5,255 bases of DNA from CAUZSN01 sp963582345. Lineage in GTDB: Bacteria > Planctomycetota > Planctomycetia > Planctomycetales > Planctomycetaceae. Shown here in pieces: positions 1 through 5,255 of this stretch. The stretch's first letter is position 1. Each line of letters opens with the position of its first letter. The notes below the pieces were generated by a model. That model did not search any database, was not told the DNA's origin, and worked only from the letters and a program-made list of their open reading frames with translations. The stretch covers positions 1 to 5,255 of the forward strand of contig CAUZSN010000175.1 of NCBI GenBank assembly GCA_963582345.1, in the 5' to 3' direction. The translations under genes and the position numbers were made by a program.

Positions 1-846
1 GCGGGATCGGGAACTGCTGTACAAGGGGATCGCAGTAAGTTCAATCTGCCAAGTGAAAACCCCGATGAATTTCCCGCAGTGGCTTCATTCAAGGAGGAAA
101 AGTTCCACGAAGTTTCAGCGTTGTTGCTGCGAGAATTGGTACGGCGGACAGTGTTCGCAACGGACGTTGAAAGCACTCGCTATGCGTTAGGGGGTGTTAT
201 GTTGGAGATGGAAGAGGAAAAGATAACGGCGGTCGGAACGGATGGCCGTAGATTGGCAAAGATGGAAGGTCCGGCGCTCGCCGTCGGTGGGCATCAGTCG
301 GTTGAGGCACAAACGATTGTTCCCACCCGGGCCATGCAATTGCTCGAGCGGGCCATATCGACAAACGATTCGGAAATTCAAATGGCAGCGCGGGCGAACG
401 ACATCCTCGTCAAGAGCGTTCGGGCGACGATTTTTGCAAGGTTGGTCGAGGGACGATTTCCAAAATGGCGCGATGTGATACCGACTTGGTCCGATGGTCA
501 AACGATCGAATTGACGGTCGGACCGCTATTCTCGGCGTTGCGGCAAGCGTCAATTGTGTCTCGGGAAGATAGCCGCGGCATCGATTTCACTTTCAATGAG
601 GGGTCCTTGCTACTGGCTAGTTCGACGGCTGAAGTAGGTGAAGCGCGTGTTGAAATGCCGATCACTTACAGTGGATCCCCCATTACGATCACGGTCGACC
701 ACCGATTTGTCGCTGATTTTCTCAAGGTGCTTGACCCGGAAAAAACATTTAAACTACAGATCCGTGATGCGGAGAGTGCCGCTTACTGCATGACCGAGGA
801 TGGTTACGGATATGTGGTCATGCCGTTGGCGAAGGATCGGGCTTAG
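1..846 (+). CDS. dnaN: DNA polymerase III subunit beta (sliding clamp), 5'-truncated by the window edge
   Basis: The reading frame is open from base 1 and gives 281 residues. The family is usually about 366-370 long, so roughly the first 90-100 residues lie upstream; the GTG at 79 is an internal valine, not a start. The clamp encircles DNA and tethers the replicative polymerase and other partners. Visible hallmarks are FNLPSENPDEFPAV (residues 14-27, end of domain 1), GTDGRRLA (79-86, matching E. coli ATDGHRLA), RFPKWRDVIP (126-135, matching RFPDYRRVLP), the ITYSG motif of domain 3, and the C-terminal YVVMPL (245-250). In E. coli the last residues, VVMPMRL, help form the pocket for clamp-binding peptides; here the match is followed by five extra residues, AKDRA. 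The downstream dciA gene follows after 21 bases, suggesting co-transcription. Identification is secure; the start is not in view. Confidence 0.97.
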   Translation, partial: AGSGTAVQGDRSKFNLPSENPDEFPAVASFKEEKFHEVSALLLRELVRRTVFATDVESTRYALGGVMLEMEEEKITAVGTDGRRLAKMEGPALAVGGHQSVEAQTIVPTRAMQLLERAISTNDSEIQMAARANDILVKSVRATIFARLVEGRFPKWRDVIPTWSDGQTIELTVGPLFSALRQASIVSREDSRGIDFTFNEGSLLLASSTAEVGEARVEMPITYSGSPITITVDHRFVADFLKVLDPEKTFKLQIRDAESAAYCMTEDGYGYVVMPLAKDRA

Positions 847-867
847 CTGATGCTATAGGATATACGG

Positions 868-1191
868 ATGCGCAAAATCACGGGCCGGAAAAAAAGCGGT
901 CCGAAAAAAATAGGCGAAGTTCTGCCACTACTGTTGGCGCGTCGTGGTTATGCGGATGTCCAGCGTAGTAATGCCCTGGAACAGGCCTGGAAATCCGCTG
1001 CGGGAATCGTATTGGTCAGGCACAGTCGCGTGGCACGAATAAGAGGAGGTGTGGTAGAAGTGATCGTGCGAAACTCGGTCACGTTGCAGGAATTGACGTT
1101 TCGCAAAGCGACGCTGGTGCGGGCACTTGCAGGTAAACTTTCTGGGGAAACAGTATCCGATATAAAATTTCGAATTGGACAAATTGAATAA
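868..1191 (+). CDS. dciA: DUF721 / DciA-family protein, probable replicative helicase loader or partner
   Basis: This 107-residue basic protein matches the DUF721 (DciA) pattern. A lysine/arginine-rich start (RKITGRKKSGPKK) is followed by the conserved tryptophan in WKSAAG (41-46), then the small alpha/beta core HSRVARIRGGVVEVIV (52-67), the NSVTLQELTF segment (69-78), and the closing SDIKFRIG (97-104). Family knowledge: DciA proteins load or assist DnaB helicase in bacteria lacking DnaC/DnaI loaders, and their genes often lie in the dnaA-dnaN-recF-gyrB neighbourhood. The ATG at 868 is supported by an AGGA at 857-860, seven bases upstream, and by the 21-base gap after dnaN, which implies an operon. 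No recF lies on either side. The family call is strong; the helicase-loading role is inferred from characterised homologues. Confidence 0.85.
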   Translation: MRKITGRKKSGPKKIGEVLPLLLARRGYADVQRSNALEQAWKSAAGIVLVRHSRVARIRGGVVEVIVRNSVTLQELTFRKATLVRALAGKLSGETVSDIKFRIGQIE

Positions 1192-1469
1192 ACGCTAACC
1201 GTAGGATGTATTGCGAGATGGACAGTACTACTTTGTGATTGAGTATTGTCGTAAATGGTAAAGGAGTTCAGGTTTCAGTGTTCAGGACTTACTATTTTCC
1301 GCCCTAGGTGTTCACGCCGTTTTAGCATGCATTGCATTCAATCCAATGAATTCACCGTTGTCTGTTCCTGAACACCAAAGACCTTCCTGATACGACATAT
1401 TTCTCTATATTAATGAATTTTTTTGACACGCCGGAGTAAATCCCGAACGGACAACTTATCAGAAACGAT
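1192..1469 (+). promoter_or_regulatory. Gene-free dciA-gyrB intergenic region with probable gyrB promoter
   Basis: These 278 bases contain no convincing coding frame or RNA gene. The 3' half is AT-rich. A TATATTAAT stretch at 1406-1414 could serve as a -10 element and would give a leader of about 50 bases, but the -35 candidate at 1384-1389 (TTCCTG) is poor. A perfect TTGACA lies at 1423-1428 in a T-run, yet no good -10 sits 16-18 bases downstream (AACGGA at 1446-1451). The 5' half carries repeated GTTC/GAAC elements, listed separately. No rho-independent terminator was seen after dciA, so read-through into gyrB is possible. The promoter calls are inference from position and composition; sigma-factor consensus in planctomycetes is poorly known. 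Confidence 0.35.
1266..1375. repeat. Cluster of direct and inverted GTTCAGG/GTGTTCAGGA elements upstream of gyrB
   Basis: GTTCAGG occurs twice, 14 bases apart, at 1266-1272 and 1280-1286. GTGTTCAGGA at 1278-1287 recurs as its exact reverse complement TCCTGAACAC at 1366-1375. GTGTTCA also occurs at 1308-1314. The last element sits inside a short dyad, TGTTC-CT-GAACA (1363-1374). The arrangement could be a multi-site operator or the two arms of a long-loop stem. The repeats are read directly from the sequence; a regulatory role is inference. Confidence 0.45.
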
Positions 1470-3995
1470 ATGGCTAATATGAGCGAAACGATTCCATCCG
1501 ACGACGATCAGCCGTTGCCTGCCGGACAAAGTTTGATACCTGCTGCCGACGCCGAATACAACGCGGAAGATCTGGAACACCTATCCGATTTGGAGCATGT
1601 TCGCGAGCGTCCCAGTATGTATATCGGTGACACCGCCGCGCGGGGCCTGCATCATTTGGTGTATGAAGTGGTCGATAACTCGATCGATGAAGCGATGGCC
1701 GACTTCGCTACCACGGTCACGGTCACGGTCCACAACGAAGGTTCCGTGACCGTCGAGGACAATGGGCGGGGCATTCCCGTCGCCACACATGAACAACTAA
1801 CCGAGGAACTTGGTCGGAACGTTTCCACGTTGGAAGGCGTGATGACGGTGTTGAAATTTGGCGGCAAGTTTCAAAAGGGAGCTTATCAGACGTCGGGCGG
1901 ATTACACGGTGTCGGCGTAACGGTTGTGAATTTCCTTTCGGAATGGTGTGAAGTCGAAGTTTACCGGGACGGGCATGTGTACCAGCAGGAGTACGAACGC
2001 GGCATCCCCCAAGGTGATGTGCGAACCATCGGAACAACTTCCAAGATTGGTACCAAGACAACGTTCAAGCCGGATTCTCTGATCTTTCAGACGAAGAAGT
2101 TCGTCTACGACACACTGCAAAAACGTCTGCAGGAACTGGCCTTTCTCAATCGAGGCGTGCGCATTGTTTTTCAAGACGAGCGGACGAGCCGTGGCGAGGA
2201 TTTCTGCTACGAGCGTGGTATTGTCGAATTCGTGGAATTCCTGAACCGCGCCAGCGAACCGATCCATGGGGAGGTCGTCTTCATTCAAGGCGAGTCCGAA
2301 GGAGTTGGATATGAAGTTGCGCTGCAATACTCGACCGAATATACCGATAACGTCCACTCCTACGTCAACAATATTCACACTACCGAGGGGGGCACCCACG
2401 TGTCCGGTTTTCGCGCGGGGTTGACGCGAACGTTGAACAACTATGGCAAGAAGTCGGGGCTATTCAAGGATCTCGCACCAACCGGAGACGATTTTCGAGA
2501 AGGTTTGACCGCAGTCATCTCGATGCGAATTCCCCACCCGCAGTTCGAAGGTCAAACGAAAACCAAGTTGGGCAACAGCGAGGTGGAAGGCATCGTGATG
2601 TCAGCGGTTGGGGAATATTTAGGGAAATATCTGGAAGAAAACCCGAAGTCGGCCAAAATCATCGTCAACAAGGGCATTTTGGCGGCCGAGGCGCGCATGG
2701 CGGCGCGGAAAGCTAAAGATTTGCTGCGGGAACGGAAGGGAGTGCTTTCCGGCGGTGGTTTACCCGGGAAACTGCGCGACTGCTCAAGCAAAGAAGTCGA
2801 GAAATGTGAGTTGTATCTGGTCGAAGGTGATTCGGCGGGAGGAAGTGCCGAAGGTGGCCGGCTGCGGGAATACCAGGCCATCCTGCCGCTCCGCGGAAAA
2901 ATTATCAACGCCTATAAGTCACGAGAAGACAAGGTTCTGGCCAACGAGGAAGTCCGCAGTATGATTCACGCGATCGGTGCGGGAATTGGAGACGATCAGG
3001 ATTTGGAAAAACGGCGTTACAACAAAGTGATCATCATGACGGACGCCGACGTTGATGGCTCGCACATCCGTACTCTGTTGCTCTGTTTCTTCTACCGCCA
3101 GATGTACAGCCTAGTGGAGAAGGGGCATGTTTATCTGGCCCAGCCGCCGTTGTTTCGCGTGAAGCGAAGAAAACAGACCTACTACGTGCACAGCGAAGAG
3201 GAAATGAAGTTACAGTTGCTGAAACACGGTCTGGGGGAAGCGGTATTGGACCCGGGTGACGAGCGAGAGATTTCCGGCAAGCAAATCGAACGGCTTTGCC
3301 GGATCTTGGCGGCAATGGAAGACGCCGTCGTAGCCCTGGAAAAACGGGGCGTCTCGCTCAAAGGCCACGCTCAGTTGCTGGAAGCGGAAACGGGCAAGCT
3401 GCCGATGTATCACGTTTTTCTGGGCCGCGTCGAACACTGGTTCTGTTCGCGTAAACAGATGGACGAATTCTTGAAGGCGCAAGAAGAAGCGAGTGGCCAG
3501 GAACTGACCGTCAGCGACACCCCCGAGGCTGACGGGAACGGGCAAGAGGGTTCCTCGATCGCATCCAAGTTACATGTCACCGAATTGCATGAAGTTCGCA
3601 CGATCAACGCCCAGCTGCAGAATCTGGAAGAGTTCGGTTTTGACATCCAGTCCCTGATCCCGCAGGAGCGTACCGGCATGGAAGGAGCCCGTTACAATCT
3701 ACGTCGTGGAGACACGGAAATCGGCTTGAGCGACCTGCGCGGGTTGCCGCCCGCAGTCCGCTCGGCCGGCGAAAAGGGCTTAACGATTACGCGCTTTAAA
3801 GGACTGGGCGAAATGAACGCCGAGGAGCTGCGCGATACGACGCTTGACCCGGCCAATCGCACCCTGGTTCAGGTGACGATGAAAGACGCCAGTGCGGCGG
3901 GCGACATGTTCCGCGTCCTGATGGGGGACAAAGTCGAACCACGCCGCGAATTCATCGAAAAGTACGCCCTCGACGTGCGCAACCTGGATATCTGA
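1470..3995 (+). CDS. gyrB: DNA gyrase subunit B (ATPase subunit)
   Basis: This complete 841-residue GyrB powers negative supercoiling with GyrA as an A2B2 complex. The GHKL ATPase domain shows YEVVDNSIDEA (65-75, catalytic base E66, Mg ligand N70), EDNGRGIP (96-103, nucleotide-binding D97), GGLHGVGVTVVN (143-154), R166 at the aminocoumarin-contact position of E. coli R136, and the QTK loop (362-364). The TOPRIM domain shows EGDSAGGSA (452-460) and DADVDG (525-530), with metal-binding E452, D525 and D527. Between LFRV (561-564) and FKGLGEMN (776-783) lies a roughly 200-residue stretch similar in size to E. coli GyrB's TOPRIM insertion, including a low-complexity linker around 671-698. The N-terminus has an acidic extension of about 25 residues compared with E. 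coli. The start is ATG 1470, with ATG 1479 as an alternative; neither has a clear Shine-Dalgarno site. TOPRIM sequence and overall form favour GyrB over ParE. Confidence 0.97.
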   Translation: MANMSETIPSDDDQPLPAGQSLIPAADAEYNAEDLEHLSDLEHVRERPSMYIGDTAARGLHHLVYEVVDNSIDEAMADFATTVTVTVHNEGSVTVEDNGRGIPVATHEQLTEELGRNVSTLEGVMTVLKFGGKFQKGAYQTSGGLHGVGVTVVNFLSEWCEVEVYRDGHVYQQEYERGIPQGDVRTIGTTSKIGTKTTFKPDSLIFQTKKFVYDTLQKRLQELAFLNRGVRIVFQDERTSRGEDFCYERGIVEFVEFLNRASEPIHGEVVFIQGESEGVGYEVALQYSTEYTDNVHSYVNNIHTTEGGTHVSGFRAGLTRTLNNYGKKSGLFKDLAPTGDDFREGLTAVISMRIPHPQFEGQTKTKLGNSEVEGIVMSAVGEYLGKYLEENPKSAKIIVNKGILAAEARMAARKAKDLLRERKGVLSGGGLPGKLRDCSSKEVEKCELYLVEGDSAGGSAEGGRLREYQAILPLRGKIINAYKSREDKVLANEEVRSMIHAIGAGIGDDQDLEKRRYNKVIIMTDADVDGSHIRTLLLCFFYRQMYSLVEKGHVYLAQPPLFRVKRRKQTYYVHSEEEMKLQLLKHGLGEAVLDPGDEREISGKQIERLCRILAAMEDAVVALEKRGVSLKGHAQLLEAETGKLPMYHVFLGRVEHWFCSRKQMDEFLKAQEEASGQELTVSDTPEADGNGQEGSSIASKLHVTELHEVRTINAQLQNLEEFGFDIQSLIPQERTGMEGARYNLRRGDTEIGLSDLRGLPPAVRSAGEKGLTITRFKGLGEMNAEELRDTTLDPANRTLVQVTMKDASAAGDMFRVLMGDKVEPRREFIEKYALDVRNLDI

Positions 3996-4099
3996 TCAAA
4001 GACTCTATCGGATTAGAGCACCATAGTCAAAACTTTGAGTCGAATGCTCATCAGTCGGCCTCTAGTTTGTGTGTCATGAAGAGCCCCAAACCCTCCCGC

Positions 4100-4127
4100 C
4101 TCTTTCACCTCGATCGAGGTGAAAGAG
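4100..4127. terminator. Perfect 28-bp palindrome downstream of gyrB, possible terminator
   Basis: CTCTTTCACCTC (4100-4111) is followed by GATC and then its exact reverse complement GAGGTGAAAGAG (4116-4127). The whole 28 bases is self-complementary, giving a 12-bp stem with a GATC tetraloop in RNA, or a perfect dyad for a dimeric protein in DNA. It lies 104 bases after the gyrB stop and about 67 bases before the arsC relic, a sensible place for a transcription end. Neither strand has a T-run after the stem, so it is not a classical rho-independent terminator. The dyad is certain; its function is inferred. Confidence 0.5.
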
Positions 4128-4194
4128 TCAGCTCGTGCGTGCGGAGGTACGCATCCACTTTTGTATCGCTATTTTTGCCAGCAGGGAGGTTGTC

Positions 4195-4532
4195 ATAATC
4201 GCCTGCACGCCGGACGTCACCATCTACCACAACCCACATTGCACGAAGAGTCGCCAAACACTTGCCCTCCTGGAGTCCCATGGTATTTAGCCCAAGGTCG
4301 TGGAGTATTTGAAGACTTCCCCTGACGAGCAGACGCAGCGGGACCTGATCAAGAAACTGGGCATTGAACCGCGCGATTTACTGCGACAGAAAGAATACCG
4401 CCCGCTTCAACTTCCCGATCCGGACGAATTAATCTCGCGGATGGCAGCGAATCCACAAGTGATCTAACGACCGCTTGTCGTTTGCGGCCGCCCGCCGGAA
4501 ACGTGTTAGAGATCGTCGATGTCCTGTCGTGA
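4195..4532 (+). pseudogene. Degraded ArsC/YfgD-type arsenate reductase (glutaredoxin-dependent)
   Basis: The + frame through 4213 reads DVTIYHNPHCTKSRQTLALL, carrying the HNPxC(x3)R active site of thioredoxin-fold arsenate reductases (Cys codon 4240-4242, Arg codon 4252-4254). It continues as KVVEYLKTSPDEQTQRDL, GIEPRDLLRQKE and LISRMAANPQVI, all typical of the ArsC/YfgD family of about 115-140 residues. It is broken in several ways. TAG at 4288 interrupts SHGI-PKVVEYL. TAA at 4465 replaces the residue before the conserved RPLVV. About six codons seem missing between RPLVV and GRPPE. After GRPPE (ending at 4500) the family ending VLEIV resumes only in the next frame (4503-4517), ending at TGA 4530-4532. 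No usable start exists: a GGGAGG at 4184-4189 precedes ATA 4195, and an ACG at 4207 sits where homologues begin. Family identity and inactivation are well supported; the true arsenate activity of the ancestor is not. Confidence 0.85.
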
Positions 4533-4645
4533 CGCGATCCTAACAAATTGATGCTCGGAGTCTTTGCTAGTCTGTCGAATAACGCTCCCAGGTCAGGTTG
4601 TGCTGCAGTGAGTGGGCGGAAAAGCAAGTCCATTTTCTTTTGAAT

Positions 4646-4673
4646 GTGGGCGATTAAACTCGAACCCGCAACC
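4646..4673 (-). other. tRNA 3'-end-like sequence, possible tRNA relic
   Basis: Read on the - strand, GGTTGCGGGTTCGAGT (4673-4658) resembles the 5' half of a tRNA T-arm with its TTCGAGT loop. A few bases later comes CGCCCAC (4652-4646), resembling an acceptor 3' strand. The T-stem does not close: TTAAT follows the loop where a complement of GCGGG is needed. No matching GTGGGCG acceptor 5' strand lies about 70 bases upstream on the - strand. It is therefore not a functional tRNA; a decayed fragment or chance are both possible. Confidence 0.15.
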
Positions 4674-4701
4674 ATGGGGTCGACAGTTTTCCGTATAGAT
4701 T

Positions 4702-4899
4702 TTACATTAGAGATTGTATTCCGTTGGTCGGTTCCGCTTCGGTGTCCTGACTAGATGATCGCTTTGTCGGTGCTGTCAGATTGTCTGCTACACCGATTTC
4801 TTCATCGCCTTTTCCATTCCCTTCCTCCCAAGTGGCAACGTGAAGCGGGTCAGCCGAAACGGGCAGGAGTGACGAGAAAACGGCGACAATAACGAGCAT
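4702..4899 (-). CDS. Possible small secreted protein, unrecognised
   Basis: The 65-residue frame begins with a hydrophobic run, MLVIVAVFSSLLPVSA, which looks like a short signal-peptide core with a plausible VSA cleavage site at 14-16. The rest is polar and acidic (for example EEGNGKGDEEIG, then an S/T/E-rich tail) with no recognisable domain or cysteines. No basic residue precedes the hydrophobic run within the frame as called, which is unusual for a signal peptide. No Shine-Dalgarno site is seen before the ATG at 4899-4897, and no good start lies further upstream. It is divergent to the cobalamin-binding gene, about 95 bases away. The family is not recognised. It could be a real small exported protein, the broken front of a larger one, or chance in a decayed region. 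Confidence 0.3.
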   Translation of the reverse strand: MLVIVAVFSSLLPVSADPLHVATWEEGNGKGDEEIGVADNLTAPTKRSSSQDTEAEPTNGIQSLM

Positions 4900-4968
4900 T
4901 ACTTTGCAGTGGACGAAAGTGCTGAAGCTTCTTGACCGATGGATCGTGGTTTGTTCGGGGATACAGAG

Positions 4969-5006
4969 ACAATGGATGATGGGAATGACAATGGATGAAG
5001 GGAATG
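4969..5006 (+). repeat. 19-bp tandem duplication ending at the start codon of the cobalamin-binding gene
   Basis: ACAATGGATGATGGGAATG (4969-4987) is followed directly by ACAATGGATGAAGGGAATG (4988-5006), differing at one base. The second copy ends exactly with ATG 5004-5006. Seven ATG triplets fall between 4972 and 5006. Because 19 is not a multiple of three, ATGs at 4976, 4979, 4985 and 4991 open a short frame ending at TAA 5021-5023 and overlapping the gene start. The repeat is directly visible; an effect on translation is inferred. Confidence 0.9.
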
Positions 5007-5255
5007 TCGCAGGCCGCTGCTAAGCCGATCCGGGTACTGATCGCCAAAATCGGTCTGGACGGCCATGACCGCGGGGTCAAGATCGTGGCTCGTTGCCTGC
5101 GCGACGCCGGCATGGACGTCATCTACACGGGACTGCACCGAACGCCGCAGGAAGTCGTTTTGGCGGCTGTTCATGAGGATGTTGACATCCTCGGCATTAG
5201 TATTCTTTCAGGCGCCCATATGACCGTCTTTCCCAAAGTGTTAGAGTTGCTAAGC
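5004..5255 (+). CDS. Cobalamin (B12)-binding protein, methylmalonyl-CoA mutase C-terminal domain type, 3'-truncated
   Basis: The frame gives 84 residues and runs off the window. After a short lead it enters a Rossmann-like B12 domain: IRVLIAKIGLDGHDRG (9-24) contains the DxHxxG motif (D19, H21, G24), whose histidine coordinates cobalt from below. It is followed by VKIVARCLRDAGMDVIYTGL (25-44), TPQEVVLAAVHEDVDILGIS (48-67) and SILSGAH (67-73), all conserved in the mutase small-subunit or C-terminal domain. Since the domain begins almost at the N-terminus, this looks like a stand-alone B12 subunit, usually about 130-140 residues, that pairs with a separate catalytic mutase chain or acts in related acyl-CoA isomerisation; no partner is in view. 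The start is uncertain: ATG 5004 has GAAGGGA abutting it, too close for normal spacing, while ATG 4995 in the same frame (adding MKG) has GGGA 10 bases upstream. Domain identity is strong; the exact mutase substrate is unknown. Confidence 0.9.
   Translation, partial: MSQAAAKPIRVLIAKIGLDGHDRGVKIVARCLRDAGMDVIYTGLHRTPQEVVLAAVHEDVDILGISILSGAHMTVFPKVLELLS

Larger units (their letters stand above)
4533..4994. other. Gene-poor region between the arsC relic and the cobalamin-binding gene
   Basis: These 462 bases hold no well-supported gene. Contents seen are a direct pair of GTGGGCG heptamers (4612-4618 and 4646-4652), a tRNA-3'-end-like stretch on the - strand (4646-4673), a possible small secreted protein on the - strand (4702-4899) and the first copy of a 19-bp tandem repeat (4969-4987). 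The decayed gene immediately before it suggests that part of this stretch is eroded former coding or RNA sequence. The promoter of the downstream gene should lie here, but no convincing -35/-10 pair was found. Confidence 0.5.

Noticed and set aside
1192..1469. Possible chromosomal origin between replication genes.
   Set aside because: No cluster of DnaA boxes resembling TTATCCACA was found; the repeats present are of a different sequence.
1712..1729. Three tandem CACGGT hexamers in gyrB.
   Set aside because: They encode an alternating T-V strand in the ATPase domain, where homologous GyrB proteins also have a beta strand; three copies in coding sequence need no special explanation.
1902..2399. 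A 165-codon - strand open frame within gyrB.
   Set aside because: It lies entirely antisense to highly conserved GyrB ATPase-domain sequence and shows no protein family pattern; it is a codon-bias shadow.
2820..3800. A possible intein or foreign insertion in gyrB, because the TOPRIM part is long.
   Set aside because: The extra stretch matches the position and approximate length of the TOPRIM insertion of E. coli GyrB, and no intein splice-junction motifs are visible.
4003..4018. A short hairpin CTCTA-TCGGAT-TAGAG just after the gyrB stop, as a terminator.
   Set aside because: The stem is only 5 bp, AT-rich and not followed by T residues; too weak to call.
4119..4325. A 68-codon + strand open frame with ATG at 4119.
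   Set aside because: It overlaps the arsC relic out of frame, starts inside the palindrome and has no recognisable protein features; the conserved ArsC motifs are in another frame.
4288..4467. Recoding of the TAG and TAA codons in the arsC-like frame.
   Set aside because: Two different stops, a missing start, apparent deletions and a frameshift together fit decay far better than stop-codon read-through; the catalytic cysteine is encoded normally by TGC.
4758..4892. A 44-codon + strand frame beginning ATG ATC GCT.
   Set aside because: Its sequence is arginine-rich without any pattern, it has no ribosome binding site and it is antisense to the more protein-like - strand frame.

Overview
This window looks like bacterial chromosome from a planctomycete, probably near Pirellulaceae. 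That placement is an inference from the protein styles, the dnaN-dciA-gyrB order without recF, and the scarcity of clear Shine-Dalgarno sites. It could not be checked by a database search.

Positions 1-3995 form a replication and topology block on the + strand. It holds the 3' part of dnaN (DNA polymerase III sliding clamp, 1-846), a small DciA/DUF721 gene (868-1191) starting 21 bases after the dnaN stop, and a complete gyrB (1470-3995). A 278-base gap before gyrB holds no gene but contains repeated GTTC/GAAC elements and promoter-like AT-rich stretches. Together these genes supply the processivity clamp, a probable loader or partner of the replicative helicase, and the ATPase subunit of DNA gyrase.

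Positions 3996-4994 are a decayed, gene-poor stretch. About 105 bases after gyrB lies a perfect 28-bp palindrome, possibly a terminator. It is followed by a clear pseudogene of a glutaredoxin-type arsenate reductase (ArsC/YfgD family, about 4195-4532), which has no start codon, two in-frame stops, apparent small deletions and a terminal frameshift. The rest holds a short tRNA-3'-end-like stretch and a possible small secreted protein on the - strand (4702-4899).

At 5004 begins the N-terminal 84 residues of a stand-alone cobalamin-binding protein of the methylmalonyl-CoA mutase C-terminal type, which runs off the window. Its translation start sits on a 19-bp tandem duplication that packs seven ATG triplets into 35 bases.

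No mobile element, CRISPR array, intact RNA gene or clearly new multi-gene system was seen. The most noteworthy items are the arsC relic, the duplicated start region, the palindrome and the gyrB upstream repeats.
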